Shown here piece by piece: positions 16,377 to 25,664 of a DNA stretch of 64,000 nt; positions within the stretch are counted from its first letter, which is position 1; each line of letters opens with the position of its first letter. A program made the position numbers and the translations under genes. The DNA lies in NCBI RefSeq assembly GCF_024753215.1, contig NZ_JANUGV010000001.1:1240001-1304000 (forward strand), read 5' to 3'. This DNA is from Massilia solisilvae (lineage in GTDB: Bacteria; Pseudomonadota; Gammaproteobacteria; Burkholderiales; Burkholderiaceae_D). The notes under the pieces were generated by a model. It ran no database searches. It had not been told where the DNA came from and was given only the letters and a program-made list of their open reading frames with translations.

Positions 16377-17382
16377 GCTGCTGCTGGCGCTGCTGCTGGC
16401 CGCCGGCGCCGCGCAGGCGCAACAACAGTTCCCCCACATCGGCCGTCCGGCCACGCCGAAGGAAGTCGCGGCCTGGGACATCGACGTGCGCCCCGACTTC
16501 AAGGGCCTGCCCAAGGGATCGGGCACGGTGGCCAAGGGCATGCAGGTGTGGGAAGGGCGCTGCGCTTCCTGCCACGGCACCTTTGGCGAATCGAACGAGG
16601 TGTTCACCCCGATCATCGGCGGCACCACCGCGGACGACATCAAGACCGGCCACGTGGCCGCGCTCAAGACCAACCGCCAGCCGCAGCGCACCACCATCAT
16701 GAAGGTGGCCACCGTCTCCACGCTGTGGGACTACATCCACCGCGCGATGCCGTGGACCGCGCCAAAGTCGCTGTCGACCGATGAGGTGTATGCGGTGGTA
16801 GCCTACATCCTGAATATGGCCGAGATCGTGCCGGACGACTTTACGCTGTCCGACCAGAACATCGCCGAGGTGCAGAAGCGCATGCCCAACCGGAACGGCA
16901 TGACCACCGCGCACGGCCTGTGGGACGTCAAGGGCAAGCCGGACGTGAAGAGCGTGGCCTGCATGAAGAACTGCGCGCCGACCGAGCTGCATTCGACCCT
17001 GCCGGAGGTGTCGCGCAATGCGCACGGCAACCTGGCGCAGCAGAACCGCACGTTCGGCCCGGTGCGCGGGGTGGACACCACTGGCAAGCCGGCGGCGGCG
17101 GCTGCCGCGGCGATCGCACCGGCCCGCTCGCCGGCGCTGGCGATCGCCGAGCAGAACGCCTGCCTGGCCTGCCACGACATGAAGAACAAGCTGGTCGGCC
17201 CCGGCTTTGCCCAGGTGGCGGAACGCTACAAGGGTGACGTCAAGGCGCCGGCCGCGCTGGCGGCCAAGATCCGCACCGGCGGCAGCGGCAACTGGGGCCA
17301 GGTACCGATGCCGCCGCAGTCGCAGCTCAAGGACCTGGAAGTGCAGCAGCTGGTGGCCTGGATTTTGGGCGGCGCCAATTAA
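16360..17382 (+). CDS. soxD: SoxD diheme cytochrome c subunit
   Basis: The 340-aa periplasmic protein has a signal peptide (LLLALLLAAGAAQA) and two c-type heme motifs, CASCH (68-72) and CLACH (268-272), as in classical SoxD. The second cytochrome domain follows an Ala/Pro linker (about 244-258). It passes electrons from SoxC to the respiratory chain. The ATG lies within the end of soxC. Confidence 0.96.
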   Translation: MFRSTKLLLALLLAAGAAQAQQQFPHIGRPATPKEVAAWDIDVRPDFKGLPKGSGTVAKGMQVWEGRCASCHGTFGESNEVFTPIIGGTTADDIKTGHVAALKTNRQPQRTTIMKVATVSTLWDYIHRAMPWTAPKSLSTDEVYAVVAYILNMAEIVPDDFTLSDQNIAEVQKRMPNRNGMTTAHGLWDVKGKPDVKSVACMKNCAPTELHSTLPEVSRNAHGNLAQQNRTFGPVRGVDTTGKPAAAAAAAIAPARSPALAIAEQNACLACHDMKNKLVGPGFAQVAERYKGDVKAPAALAAKIRTGGSGNWGQVPMPPQSQLKDLEVQQLVAWILGGAN

Positions 17383-17440
17383 TCAGGAAGGTCGACGACA
17401 GTCGCGCGCCGCGCAAGCGGCTTTACAACGAGGAGAGCAG

Positions 17441-17902
17441 ATGAACCAAAAACGACGCGAACTGTTGCGCATTGCAACAGTGATGGGCCTGGCGATCAGC
17501 GCCGGGATCATCAAGCCCACTGAAGCCCTGGCTGCGGACTGGAACAGCAGCGGCTTCGATGCCAAGAGCCTGGCCGACGCGCTCAAGACCATCGGTGCGG
17601 AAGGCGCCGCGATCAGCGCCGACGTCGCCGTCAACGGCCCGGCCATCGCCGAGAACGGCGCGGTGGTGCCGGTGCAGGTGACCAGCAGCCTCCCGGGCAC
17701 CGAGTACATGGCGATCCTGGTGGAGAAGAACCCGAACCCGCTGTCGGCCGCGTTCACGCTGCCGGCCGGGACCGAGGCGGCGATCAGCACCCGCATCAAG
17801 ATGGGCGGCACCTCCAACGTGCACGCCCTGGTCAAGGCCAACGGGAAGTGGTTCATTGCCAGCAAGGAAATCAAGGTCACGCTGGGCGGCTGCGGCGGCT
17901 GA
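17441..17902 (+). CDS. soxY: Sulfur-carrier protein SoxY
   Basis: The 153-aa product ends in GGCGG, the swinging-arm motif whose cysteine (Cys151) carries the sulfur intermediates. The start MNQKRRELLRIATVMG has a twin-arginine-type signal, consistent with export in complex. The core shows the SoxY immunoglobulin-like pattern (VPVQVTSSLPGTEYMAILVE). The ATG follows GAGGAGAGCAG; a longer upstream frame overlaps soxD and was rejected. SoxZ follows by 48 bp and should be its partner. Confidence 0.97.
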   Translation: MNQKRRELLRIATVMGLAISAGIIKPTEALAADWNSSGFDAKSLADALKTIGAEGAAISADVAVNGPAIAENGAVVPVQVTSSLPGTEYMAILVEKNPNPLSAAFTLPAGTEAAISTRIKMGGTSNVHALVKANGKWFIASKEIKVTLGGCGG

Positions 17903-17950
17903 TGCCGGCGCCACCATCCATCCGTCAACCAATCATCGAAGGAATCGAAC

Positions 17951-18262
17951 ATGGGTAACCCGATGCGCATTCGCGCAAGCGCCAGCGGCGACGTCGTCGA
18001 AGTCAAAGTCCTGATGCGCCACGACATGGAAACCGGCCAGCGCAAGGACGCCGCCGGCAACGTGATCCCGGCCCACTTCATCCAGAAGCTGGTCGCCAAG
18101 TGCAACGACAAGGTGGTGCTCGACTGCCTGCTGGGCACGTCGGTCTCGAAGGACCCCTTTTTGTCGTTCAAGTTCAAGGGCGGCAAGCAGGGCGACAAGG
18201 TCAGCATCAACTGGGTCGATAACACCGGCGACAGCCGCACCGACGAAACGGTGATCGCGTAA
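17951..18262 (+). CDS. soxZ: SoxY partner protein SoxZ
   Basis: A 103-aa protein of the usual SoxZ length without its own signal peptide, so it should be exported bound to SoxY. Diagnostic stretches are MRIRASASGDVVEVKVLMRH, the MxTGxRKD-like METGQRKDAAGNVIPAHFI, and FLSFKFKGGKQGDKVSINW. It forms the SoxYZ carrier heterodimer. AAGGAATCGAAC precedes the ATG. Confidence 0.97.
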   Translation: MGNPMRIRASASGDVVEVKVLMRHDMETGQRKDAAGNVIPAHFIQKLVAKCNDKVVLDCLLGTSVSKDPFLSFKFKGGKQGDKVSINWVDNTGDSRTDETVIA

Positions 18263-18329
18263 GCGAAAGCCACGGCAGGCGAAGGCCAGGGCGGCGCAGA
18301 ACCGCCCGGCCGCACTTCAAGGAGAGAAC

Positions 18330-19133
18330 ATGAGACGCACAAGCATGTTGTTGACCGGCGTGGCCGGACTGGCGGCGACCGCGTTCGCGCTGGCGCAGGA
18401 CCAGGGCGACGAGATCGCGAAATACCGCGAACTGCTGGCGGACGGCAATCCCGCCGAGCTGTGGGAAATGCGCGGCGAAGAACTGTGGAAGGCCAAGGCC
18501 GGACCCAGGCAGGTGTCGCTGGAAGCCTGCGACCTGGGCAAGGGACCGGGCGTGGTCAAGGGCGCCTACGCCGAGCTCCCGCGCTACTTCAAGGACACCG
18601 GCAAGGTGATGGACCTGGAGCAGCGTCTCATGCACTGCCGCATGACCCTGCAGGGCCTGACGGCGGAGCAGGCGAGCGCCACTCCGTTCGGCAGCACCGG
18701 CAAGCCGTCCGACATCGAGCCGCTGGTGGCTTACATCACGGCGCAGTCGCGCGGGGTGAAGATGAACGTCTCCACCCGCCACCCGCAGGAAAAGCGCGCC
18801 TACGAAATCGGCAAGCAGCTGTTCTTCTACCGCGGCGGCTCGCATGACTTTGCGTGCGCCACCTGCCACAGCGCCGACAAGATGCGCATCCGCATGCAGG
18901 ACCTGCCGAACCTGACCGCGAAGAAGGACGCCCAGGCGGCCTACACCAGCTGGCCGGCCTACCGCGTCTCGCAGGGCGAGGTGCGCACCATGCAGCACCG
19001 CCTGAACGACTGCTTCCGCCAGCAGCGCTTCCCCGAGCCGATGTACGCGTCGGAAGCGATCACCGCGCTGACCATGTTCCTGGCAGCCAATGCCAACGGC
19101 GGCGTCTATAACGGCCCCGCGCTCAAACGCTAA
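18330..19133 (+). CDS. soxA: L-cysteine S-thiosulfotransferase subunit SoxA, monoheme type
   Basis: The 267-aa periplasmic protein has one heme motif, CATCH (176-180), and the cysteine that serves as heme ligand and active residue (Cys228 in LNDCFRQQRFPEP). In place of the N-terminal heme of diheme SoxA there is a cysteine pair (Cys67, Cys103), likely a disulfide, so this is the monoheme class. With SoxX it joins thiosulfate to the SoxY cysteine. The signal peptide ends AFALA. Confidence 0.96.
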   Translation: MRRTSMLLTGVAGLAATAFALAQDQGDEIAKYRELLADGNPAELWEMRGEELWKAKAGPRQVSLEACDLGKGPGVVKGAYAELPRYFKDTGKVMDLEQRLMHCRMTLQGLTAEQASATPFGSTGKPSDIEPLVAYITAQSRGVKMNVSTRHPQEKRAYEIGKQLFFYRGGSHDFACATCHSADKMRIRMQDLPNLTAKKDAQAAYTSWPAYRVSQGEVRTMQHRLNDCFRQQRFPEPMYASEAITALTMFLAANANGGVYNGPALKR

Positions 19134-19143
19134 GGAGACTGCG

Positions 19144-19752
19144 ATGAACCAGTTGAAAATGGGGGCCGCGCTGGCCCTGCTGCTGGGCTGCGGCACGGTG
19201 TTCGCGGCGGAGAACTACGCGGCCGCTGCCGCCGGCCTGCTCAAGTCCGATTTCAAATCCAAGGGCCCGGCAACCGTCGAGCGCGTGGGCAACCGCGACG
19301 AGGTCCAGCAGGCCTGCAGCGCCGACAAGCCACTGGCGCCGGCCAAGGCGCAGGCGCTCCAGGCCGCCCAGCTCAAGACCGTCAAGGCGCCGGCCGACGG
19401 CAACTACCTGGGCGACTGGAAGGCGGGCGAGAAGATCGCCCAGAACGGCCGCGGCATGCAGTGGTCCGACAAGGTCGGCAGCGAAAACGGCGGCAACTGC
19501 TACGCCTGCCACCAGCTGACCAAGGAAGAGATCTCGTTCGGCAATATCGGCCCCTCGCTGTACCAGTACGCCAAGCTGCGCGGCACCAGTGCCGAGATCG
19601 TGAAATACACCTGGGCCAAGCTGTACAACGCACAGGCATTCAACGCCTGTTCGCGCATGCCGCGCTTCGGTCACAACGAGGTGCTGACCGAACAGCAGTT
19701 GAAGGACGTGATGGCGCTGCTGCTCGATCCGCAGTCGCCAGTCAACAAGTAA
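19144..19752 (+). CDS. soxX: Cytochrome c subunit SoxX
   Basis: The 202-aa protein has a signal peptide (ALALLLGCGTVFAA) and one heme motif, CYACH (119-123), with the axial methionine probably in CSRMPRFGHN. It is longer than minimal SoxX because of an N-terminal extension of about 80 residues, as in some betaproteobacterial members. AAGGAGACTGCG precedes the ATG, 10 bp after soxA. It accepts electrons from the SoxA-catalysed coupling step. Confidence 0.95.
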   Translation: MNQLKMGAALALLLGCGTVFAAENYAAAAAGLLKSDFKSKGPATVERVGNRDEVQQACSADKPLAPAKAQALQAAQLKTVKAPADGNYLGDWKAGEKIAQNGRGMQWSDKVGSENGGNCYACHQLTKEEISFGNIGPSLYQYAKLRGTSAEIVKYTWAKLYNAQAFNACSRMPRFGHNEVLTEQQLKDVMALLLDPQSPVNK

Positions 19753-19765
19753 GCAAGGGAACGCA

Positions 19766-21484
19766 ATGGGTCTGAATCGCCGTGAATTCCTGCAAGTGAT
19801 GAGTATCGCCGCGGCCGGCGGCATGGCGCTCGATGCGCCAGCCGCGCTGGCCGCACCGTCCGCAGGCCAGCTGTACGACGTGCCGCGCTTTGGCAACGTG
19901 CACTTCCTCCACTTTACCGACTGCCACGCGCAGCTCAAGCCGATCTATTTCCGCGAGCCGAGCGCCAACCTGGGTGTGGGCGCGGCCAGCGGCCACGTGC
20001 CGCACCTGGTCGGCGAGCAGCTGCTGCGGCAGGCCGGCCTGAAGCCCGGCAGCGCCGCCGCCCACGCTTTCACCTGCCTGGACTTCGAGAAGGCCGCGCA
20101 CACGTACGGCAAGGTGGGCGGCTTTGCGCACCTGTCCACGCTGGTCAAGCGCATGAAGGCCAGCCGGCCGGGCGCCCTGCTGCTGGACGGCGGCGACACC
20201 TGGCAGGGCTCGGCCACGGCCTTGTGGACGCAGGGCCAGGACATGGTCGACGCCTGCCTGGCGCTCGGTGTGGACGTGATGACGGCGCACTGGGAAATGA
20301 CCCTGGGCGACAAGCGCGTGAAGGAAATCGTCGACAAGGACTTCAAGGGCAAGGTCGATTTCGTCGCGCAGAACATCAAGACCACCGACTTTGGCGACCA
20401 GGTGTTCCCGCCTTACGTGATCAAGGAAATGAACGGCGTGCCGGTGGCCGTGATTGGCCAGGCCTTCCCGTACACGCCGATCGCCAACCCGCGCTACATG
20501 GTCCCGGAATGGAGCTTCGGCATCCAGGAAGAGAACATGCAGGCCATGGTGGACGAGGCGCGCGCCAAGGGCGCCAAGGTGGTGGTGGTGCTGTCGCACA
20601 ACGGCATGGACGTGGACCTGAAGATGGCCTCGCGCGTGCGCGGCATCGATGCGATCCTCGGCGGCCACACCCACGACGGCGTGCCGCAGCCGGTGATTGT
20701 CTCCAACGGCGCCGGCAAGACGCTGGTGACCAACGCCGGCTCGAACGGCAAATTCCTCGGGGTGCTCGATTTCGATGTCCGCGACGGCAAGGTCTCGGAC
20801 TTCCGCTACAAGCTGCTGCCGGTGTTCTCGCGCTTTTTGCCTGCCGACCGCGAGATGGAAGCGCTGGTCACGCGGGTGCGCGCGCCGTACGAGGCAAAGC
20901 TGAACGAACAGCTCGCGGTCACCCAGGGCACGCTCTACCGGCGCGGCAACTTCAACGGCAGCTTCGACCAGCTGATCGTCGATGCGCTGCTGGAATCGAA
21001 GGGCGCCGACATCGCCTTCTCGCCGGGCTTCCGCTGGGGCACCTCGCTGCTGCCGGGCAGCCCGATCCTGATGGAACACCTGATGGACCAGACCGCGACC
21101 ACCTATTCGTACACCACGCTCACCGAGATGACCGGCGCCACCATCAAGACGGTGCTGGAAGATGTGGCCGACAACCTGTTCAACCCGGACCCGTACTACC
21201 AGCAGGGCGGCGACATGGTGCGTGTGGGCGGCATGACCTATGCAATCGAACCGGCGGCGAAGATCGGCGCGCGCATCCAGGACATGCGCCTGAACGGCAA
21301 GCTGATCGAGGCCGACAAGAAGTACAAGGTGGCCGGCTGGGCGCCGGTGGCCGAAGGCGCCAGCGGCACACCGGTGTGGGACGTGGTGGCCGGCTGGCTG
21401 CGCGACAAGAAGACCGTGGCGCCGCGCGCGATCAACACGCCGCGACTGATCGGGGTGCAGGGCAATCCGGGGCTGATTGCATGA
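19766..21484 (+). CDS. soxB: Thiosulfohydrolase SoxB
   Basis: A 572-aa Tat substrate (LNRREFLQVMSIAAAGG) of the 5'-nucleotidase/metallophosphatase type. The dimanganese-site motifs are present: HFTDCHAQ, GGDTWQGS, VLSHNGMDVD and GGHTHDG. The C-terminal nucleotidase-like domain includes GNFNGSFDQLIVDALL. SoxB hydrolyses sulfonate groups off SoxY to release sulfate. Its stop overlaps the next start (ATGA at 21481). Confidence 0.97.
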   Translation: MGLNRREFLQVMSIAAAGGMALDAPAALAAPSAGQLYDVPRFGNVHFLHFTDCHAQLKPIYFREPSANLGVGAASGHVPHLVGEQLLRQAGLKPGSAAAHAFTCLDFEKAAHTYGKVGGFAHLSTLVKRMKASRPGALLLDGGDTWQGSATALWTQGQDMVDACLALGVDVMTAHWEMTLGDKRVKEIVDKDFKGKVDFVAQNIKTTDFGDQVFPPYVIKEMNGVPVAVIGQAFPYTPIANPRYMVPEWSFGIQEENMQAMVDEARAKGAKVVVVLSHNGMDVDLKMASRVRGIDAILGGHTHDGVPQPVIVSNGAGKTLVTNAGSNGKFLGVLDFDVRDGKVSDFRYKLLPVFSRFLPADREMEALVTRVRAPYEAKLNEQLAVTQGTLYRRGNFNGSFDQLIVDALLESKGADIAFSPGFRWGTSLLPGSPILMEHLMDQTATTYSYTTLTEMTGATIKTVLEDVADNLFNPDPYYQQGGDMVRVGGMTYAIEPAAKIGARIQDMRLNGKLIEADKKYKVAGWAPVAEGASGTPVWDVVAGWLRDKKTVAPRAINTPRLIGVQGNPGLIA

Positions 21485-21990
21485 AGTCCCGCGCCACCCG
21501 CTGGCTCAGTTGCCTTGCAGGGTTGGTGCTAGCCGGGGCCGCCCACGCGGCCACGGTGCCGGTGCCCGGCCAGCAGGTGGCACTGCCGCAGCTGGCCGCG
21601 GCGGCCGGCGTGTCCCCCTCGCTCATGCAGGGCAAGGTGGTGGTGATCGCGTGGTTCGCGTCCTGGTGCCCGTTCTGCATGCACGAAGCTCCGCAACTGC
21701 AGCGCCTGTACGCGGGCAACCGGGAGCGCATGGTGGTCGTCGGGGTCAACGTGGAAAAGGGCGATCCCGGGCAGGTGGCCAAGGTGAAAGAGTGGGTTGC
21801 GCGCTTTGGCTGGACCTTTCCCGTGGTGCTGGACGGGACGGCGCTGGAACGCGTGACCGGCAAGCCCAAGGGCATACCGTCGCTGCTTGTGCTGGGCAAG
21901 AGCGGCGTGGTCCACCAGGTCGAGTCCGGGGAAATGCTGGACGAGGATGTCGAGGACATCGCCGCGTTTGCACGCCGGGAGGTGCCATGA
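21481..21990 (+). CDS. soxW: Periplasmic thioredoxin SoxW
   Basis: The 169-aa product has a signal peptide ending GAAHA and a TlpA/thioredoxin fold with WCPFC (Cys63, Cys66) and a cis-proline region PKGIPSLLVL. Within sox operons such proteins keep the SoxY cysteine reduced. Translation is coupled on both sides by 4-bp ATGA overlaps. A membrane electron donor (SoxV/CcdA) is not in the window. Confidence 0.88.
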   Translation: MKSRATRWLSCLAGLVLAGAAHAATVPVPGQQVALPQLAAAAGVSPSLMQGKVVVIAWFASWCPFCMHEAPQLQRLYAGNRERMVVVGVNVEKGDPGQVAKVKEWVARFGWTFPVVLDGTALERVTGKPKGIPSLLVLGKSGVVHQVESGEMLDEDVEDIAAFARREVP

Positions 21991-22445
21991 ACTGGCGCCA
22001 TGCCGCCGCCGCGCTGGCGCTCCTGGCAGCCGGCTGTGCCAGCGCTGCACCGTCGCTCGCCCCGCTGGCCGACTGGGAGGCCGACAGCCGGCTTGCCGCG
22101 CGTGCCGGCCGCCCGCTGGTCCTGTTCTTTACCCTGCCCGGATGCCGCTTTTGCGAGGACGTGCGACAGCGCTACATGCTGCCGCTGGTGCGCCAGGGCC
22201 AGTTGGTGCGCGAAGTGGTGATCGGCAGTGCGCAGCCGGTCGCGGGCCTGGCCGATGCGAACGCGCAGGACGGTGTGGCGCGCAAGTTCGGCGTGCGTTT
22301 CGCGCCGGTCGTGTTGTTGGTGGACGGGCAGGCGCGCAAGCTGGCCGACCCGATCATGGGCGGCGATACCGCGGGCCTTTACGGCGGCTACCTGGACAAC
22401 GCCTTCGAGCAGGCGCAGCGCACGCTGGGGCGGCAGGTCGATTGA
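21987..22445 (+). CDS. Thioredoxin-fold lipoprotein, SoxS/SoxW-like
   Basis: The 152-aa protein has a short hydrophobic signal with a lipobox-like LAAGC (Cys17). A thioredoxin-like domain follows: RPLVLFFTLPGCRFCEDV with CRFC at 53-56, and the cis-proline segment VRFAPVVLLVDG. This resembles the 'thioredoxin_2/DsbD-gamma' regulators called SoxS in some sox loci. It is the last gene of the sox operon and overlaps soxW by 4 bp. It may form a relay with SoxW; the exact role is not known. Confidence 0.8.
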   Translation: MNWRHAAAALALLAAGCASAAPSLAPLADWEADSRLAARAGRPLVLFFTLPGCRFCEDVRQRYMLPLVRQGQLVREVVIGSAQPVAGLADANAQDGVARKFGVRFAPVVLLVDGQARKLADPIMGGDTAGLYGGYLDNAFEQAQRTLGRQVD

Positions 22446-22518
22446 ACCCTCCCGGGCCGTGCGGGTTCGTATGCTAGGATTGCCGCTTTGCAACTCGAAC
22501 CCGACACGGAGACAATTG

Positions 22519-23832
22519 ATGCAGGTCGCAGCACGACTTTCCGCACTCGCATTGGCGCTTGGCGCCGCCTTTGGCACCCCGTGTGCCGCCGCCCAGACTT
22601 CCACCGCCGCAGCCGAGGTGGCGCGCCTGCTGGCCAGCCCCGCGTTCAAGACCGCCGCGGCGACGCTCGACAATGAGCATGGTCGCATCGTCGAAGACGG
22701 CATCAAGCTGGCCGAAATCCCGTCGCCGCCACTGAAGGAAGCGGTGCGCGCGCAGGCTTACGAAAAAATGTTCAGGGAGGCGGGCCTGGCCGACGTGAAG
22801 ATCGACGAGGAAGGCAACGTGCTGGGGATCCGCAAGGGCGCGCGCGGCGACGGCAAGTTCGTCGTGGTGTCGGCCCACATGGACACGGTGTTCCCGGCCG
22901 GTACCGACGTCAAGGTCAAACGCGACGGCACCAGACTGCGCGGCCCCGGCATCGGCGACGACACCATGAGCCTGTCGGTGCTATTGGGCTTTATCCGCGC
23001 CATGAACGCGGCCCACATCAAGACCCGCGACGACATCCTGTTCGTCGGCACCGTTGGCGAAGAAGGCCCGGGCGACCTGCGTGGCGTGCGCTACCTGTTC
23101 ACCAAGGGCCAGTACAAGGACAGGATCAAGTCCTTCTTCTCGGTCGAGTCGGGCGGCGTGGACAGCATCACCAATGCGGGCGTCGGCTCCAAGCGTTACC
23201 ACATCACCTTCAAGGGACCGGGCGGCCACAGCTTCGGCGCGTTCGGCCTGGTCAACCCGATGTTCGCGCTGGGGCAGGCGGCGAGCGAGTTCTCGCGCGT
23301 GCAGGTGCCGGCGTCACCCAAGACCACCTACAGCATTGGCCTGATCGGCGGCGGCACCTCGGTCAACTCGATTCCGGTGTCGGCGTGGATGGATGTGGAC
23401 ATGCGCTCGGAATCGCTGGTTGAACTGAAGCGCGTGGAAGACCGGCTGTTGAAGGTCGTCCAGGAGGCGGCGGACGGCGAGAACTTCGCACGCTCGACCA
23501 AGGAAGGAAAGATCACCGTCGAGGCCAAGCTGATCGGGGACAGGCCGGCCGGCACGACCGCTGTCGATTCGCCTTTCGTCCAGACGGCTGCGGCAGCCAT
23601 CGAAGCCGGTGGTTACAAGGTGGCGTACCGCAACAGTTCAACGGACTCGAACATGGCCATGAGCCTGGGCATTCCGGCGCTGACCATCGGGCGCATGGGA
23701 CCGGACAAGGGCGGCCGCGCGCACTCGCTGGATGAGTGGATCGATGTGGAGAAGGGGCCGATGGTCAAGGCCATGACGACCTGCCTGTCGATCATTCTGG
23801 CCACGACTGGCGTGGAACAGGACGCGCGATAA
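22519..23832 (+). CDS. Exported M20-family metallopeptidase
   Basis: The 437-aa protein has a signal peptide (LALALGAAFGTPCAAA). M20 zinc ligands are visible in VVVSAHMDTVFP, GPGIGDDTMS, TVGEEGPGDL (catalytic and ligand Glu) and GGRAHSLDEWID; the dimerisation domain has FKGPGGHSFGAFGL. It resembles peptidase T-like aminopeptidases and dipeptidases. It stands alone, 73 bp after the sox operon. The ATG at 22519 gives the expected signal peptide; the longer upstream frame overlaps the previous gene. Confidence 0.88.
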   Translation: MQVAARLSALALALGAAFGTPCAAAQTSTAAAEVARLLASPAFKTAAATLDNEHGRIVEDGIKLAEIPSPPLKEAVRAQAYEKMFREAGLADVKIDEEGNVLGIRKGARGDGKFVVVSAHMDTVFPAGTDVKVKRDGTRLRGPGIGDDTMSLSVLLGFIRAMNAAHIKTRDDILFVGTVGEEGPGDLRGVRYLFTKGQYKDRIKSFFSVESGGVDSITNAGVGSKRYHITFKGPGGHSFGAFGLVNPMFALGQAASEFSRVQVPASPKTTYSIGLIGGGTSVNSIPVSAWMDVDMRSESLVELKRVEDRLLKVVQEAADGENFARSTKEGKITVEAKLIGDRPAGTTAVDSPFVQTAAAAIEAGGYKVAYRNSSTDSNMAMSLGIPALTIGRMGPDKGGRAHSLDEWIDVEKGPMVKAMTTCLSIILATTGVEQDAR

Positions 23833-23835
23833 GTC

Positions 23836-23922
23836 CCGTAGGGTGGGCAGGTTTCCTGCCCACGCGTTCATGGAGCGCATGCACTGTCTGGACGCGTGGG
23901 CGGGAGACCCGCCCACCCTACG
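23836..23922. repeat. REP-like palindromic pair
   Basis: Left arm GTAGGGTGGGCAGG-TTT-CCTGCCC then ACGCGTTC; right arm ACGCGTGGGCGGGAGACCCG then CCCACCCTACG. The two arms are inverted relative to each other and each contains a hairpin. It sits between the convergent M20 and etfA genes, where it may also end transcription. Confidence 0.85.
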
Positions 23923-23926
23923 AAGG

Positions 23927-24862
23927 TTATGCGCCCAGTTCAGCCGCCAACTGCGGCACCACCTCGAACAGGTCGCCGACAATGCCGTAATCGGCCACCG
24001 AGAAGATCGGCGCTTCCGGGTCCTTGTTGATCGCCACGATCACCTTCGAATCCTTCATGCCGGCCAGGTGCTGGATCGCGCCCGAGATGCCGACCGCAAC
24101 GTAGAGCTGAGGCGCGACGATCTTGCCGGTCTGGCCCACCTGCCAGTCGTTCGGCACGAAGCCGGCGTCCACCGCAGCGCGCGACGCGCCCATGGCGGCG
24201 CCCAGCTTGTCGGCCAGTGGCTCCAGGATCTTGAAGTTCTCGCCCGAACCCATGCCACGGCCGCCGGACACGATGACTTTCGCCGCGGTCAGCTCGGGAC
24301 GGTCGGACTTGGCCAGCTCGCGGCCAACGAACGAGGACTTGCCGGTATCGCCAACCGGCGCCAGCGTCTCGACCGCGGCCGCGCCGCCGGTAGCGGCTGC
24401 GGCGTCGAAGCCGGTGGTGCGCACGGTGATCACCTTCACCTTGTCGCCCGACTGCACCGTGGCGATGGCGTTGCCGGCGTAAACCGGGCGCTCGAAGGTA
24501 TCGGGCGCATCGACCTTGGTGATCTCCGAAATCTGCGCCACGTCCAGTTTGGCGGCCACGCGCGGCAGCACGTTCTTGCCGAATGCCGTGGCCGGAGCCA
24601 GGATGTGCGAGTAGGCAGCGGCGACGGCGAGCACCTGTTCGGCCACGTTCTCGGCCAGGCCGTCGGCAAAGCAGGGCGCGTCTGCGACGAGCACCCTGGA
24701 CACGCCGGCGACCTGCGCGGCCTGCTGCGCGCTGGCGCCGCAGGCCGCGCCCGCGACCAGAATGTGGACTTCGCCGCCGCATTGGAGCGCGGCGGTGACG
24801 GTGTTGAGCGTGCTTCCCTTGAGCGAAGCGTTGTCGTGTTCAGCAATGACGAGTGCGGTCAT
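23927..24862 (-). CDS. etfA: Electron transfer flavoprotein alpha subunit
   Basis: The 311-aa protein has an N-terminal ETF domain ([20 protein letters not shown]) and the C-terminal FAD-binding domain with [43 protein letters not shown] and [10 protein letters not shown]. It takes electrons from acyl-CoA dehydrogenases to ETF-ubiquinone oxidoreductase. It is the last gene of the leftward beta-oxidation operon, 21 bp after etfB, and should serve the acyl-CoA dehydrogenase encoded divergently. Confidence 0.97.
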   Translation of the reverse strand: MTALVIAEHDNASLKGSTLNTVTAALQCGGEVHILVAGAACGASAQQAAQVAGVSRVLVADAPCFADGLAENVAEQVLAVAAAYSHILAPATAFGKNVLPRVAAKLDVAQISEITKVDAPDTFERPVYAGNAIATVQSGDKVKVITVRTTGFDAAAATGGAAAVETLAPVGDTGKSSFVGRELAKSDRPELTAAKVIVSGGRGMGSGENFKILEPLADKLGAAMGASRAAVDAGFVPNDWQVGQTGKIVAPQLYVAVGISGAIQHLAGMKDSKVIVAINKDPEAPIFSVADYGIVGDLFEVVPQLAAELGA

Positions 24863-24883
24863 GATGTGTTCCGGTCTTTCGAT

Positions 24884-25633
24884 TCAGATTACTTTGGCTT
24901 CGAGGCGCAGCTTTTGCACCAGCGTGGCGGCGTCAGGCACCTTGATGCCGGCCGAGCGCTTGGCCGGCTCCACCACCTTCAAGGTCTTCAGGCGCGGCGC
25001 CACGTCCACGCCCAGATCGTCCGGCTTGATGGTGTCGAGCGGCTTCTTCTTCGCCTTCATGATGTTGGGCAGCGTGACGTAGCGCGGCTCGTTCAGGCGC
25101 AGGTCGGTCGTCACCACCGCCGGCAGTTGCAGCGCCACCGTCTCAAGGCCGCCATCCACCTCGCGGGTCACGATGGCCTTGCCACCATCGATCTCCAGTT
25201 TCGACGCGAAGGTCGCCTGTGGCCAGCCGAGCAGGGCTGCCAGCATCTGGCCGGTCTGGTTGCAGTCGTCGTCGATGGCTTGCTTGCCGAGGATGATCAA
25301 CTGGGGCTGCTCCTTGTCGGCCAGCGCCTTGAGCAGCTTGGCCACGGCCAGCGGCTGCAGCTCGGCGTCGGTCTCGACCAGAATGCCGCGGTCGGCGCCG
25401 ATGGCCATCGCCGTGCGGATCGTCTCCTGGCACTGCGACAGGCCGCACGAGATGGCGACCACCTCGGTCGCCTTGCCGGCTTCCTTCAGGCGCGTGGCTT
25501 CTTCGACGGCGATCTCGTCGAACGGGTTCATCGACATCTTCACGTTGCCGATATCGACGCCCGAGCCGTCGGATTTGACGCGCACCTTGACGTTGTAGTC
25601 GACCACGCGTTTGACTGGAACCAGGACTTTCAT
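24884..25633 (-). CDS. etfB: Electron transfer flavoprotein beta subunit
   Basis: The 249-aa protein has the family length and signatures: [19 protein letters not shown] at the start, [13 protein letters not shown], the AMP-binding region [15 protein letters not shown] and a C-terminal LRLEAKVI tail. The second ATG (25633) was chosen because GGGAG is then 7-8 bp upstream, whereas the first ATG directly abuts it. It lies between the CoA-transferase and etfA. Confidence 0.97.
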   Translation of the reverse strand: MKVLVPVKRVVDYNVKVRVKSDGSGVDIGNVKMSMNPFDEIAVEEATRLKEAGKATEVVAISCGLSQCQETIRTAMAIGADRGILVETDAELQPLAVAKLLKALADKEQPQLIILGKQAIDDDCNQTGQMLAALLGWPQATFASKLEIDGGKAIVTREVDGGLETVALQLPAVVTTDLRLNEPRYVTLPNIMKAKKKPLDTIKPDDLGVDVAPRLKTLKVVEPAKRSAGIKVPDAATLVQKLRLEAKVI

Positions 25634-25664
25634 TTTCATCTCCCTCAGATTTCTTGTGACGGCG

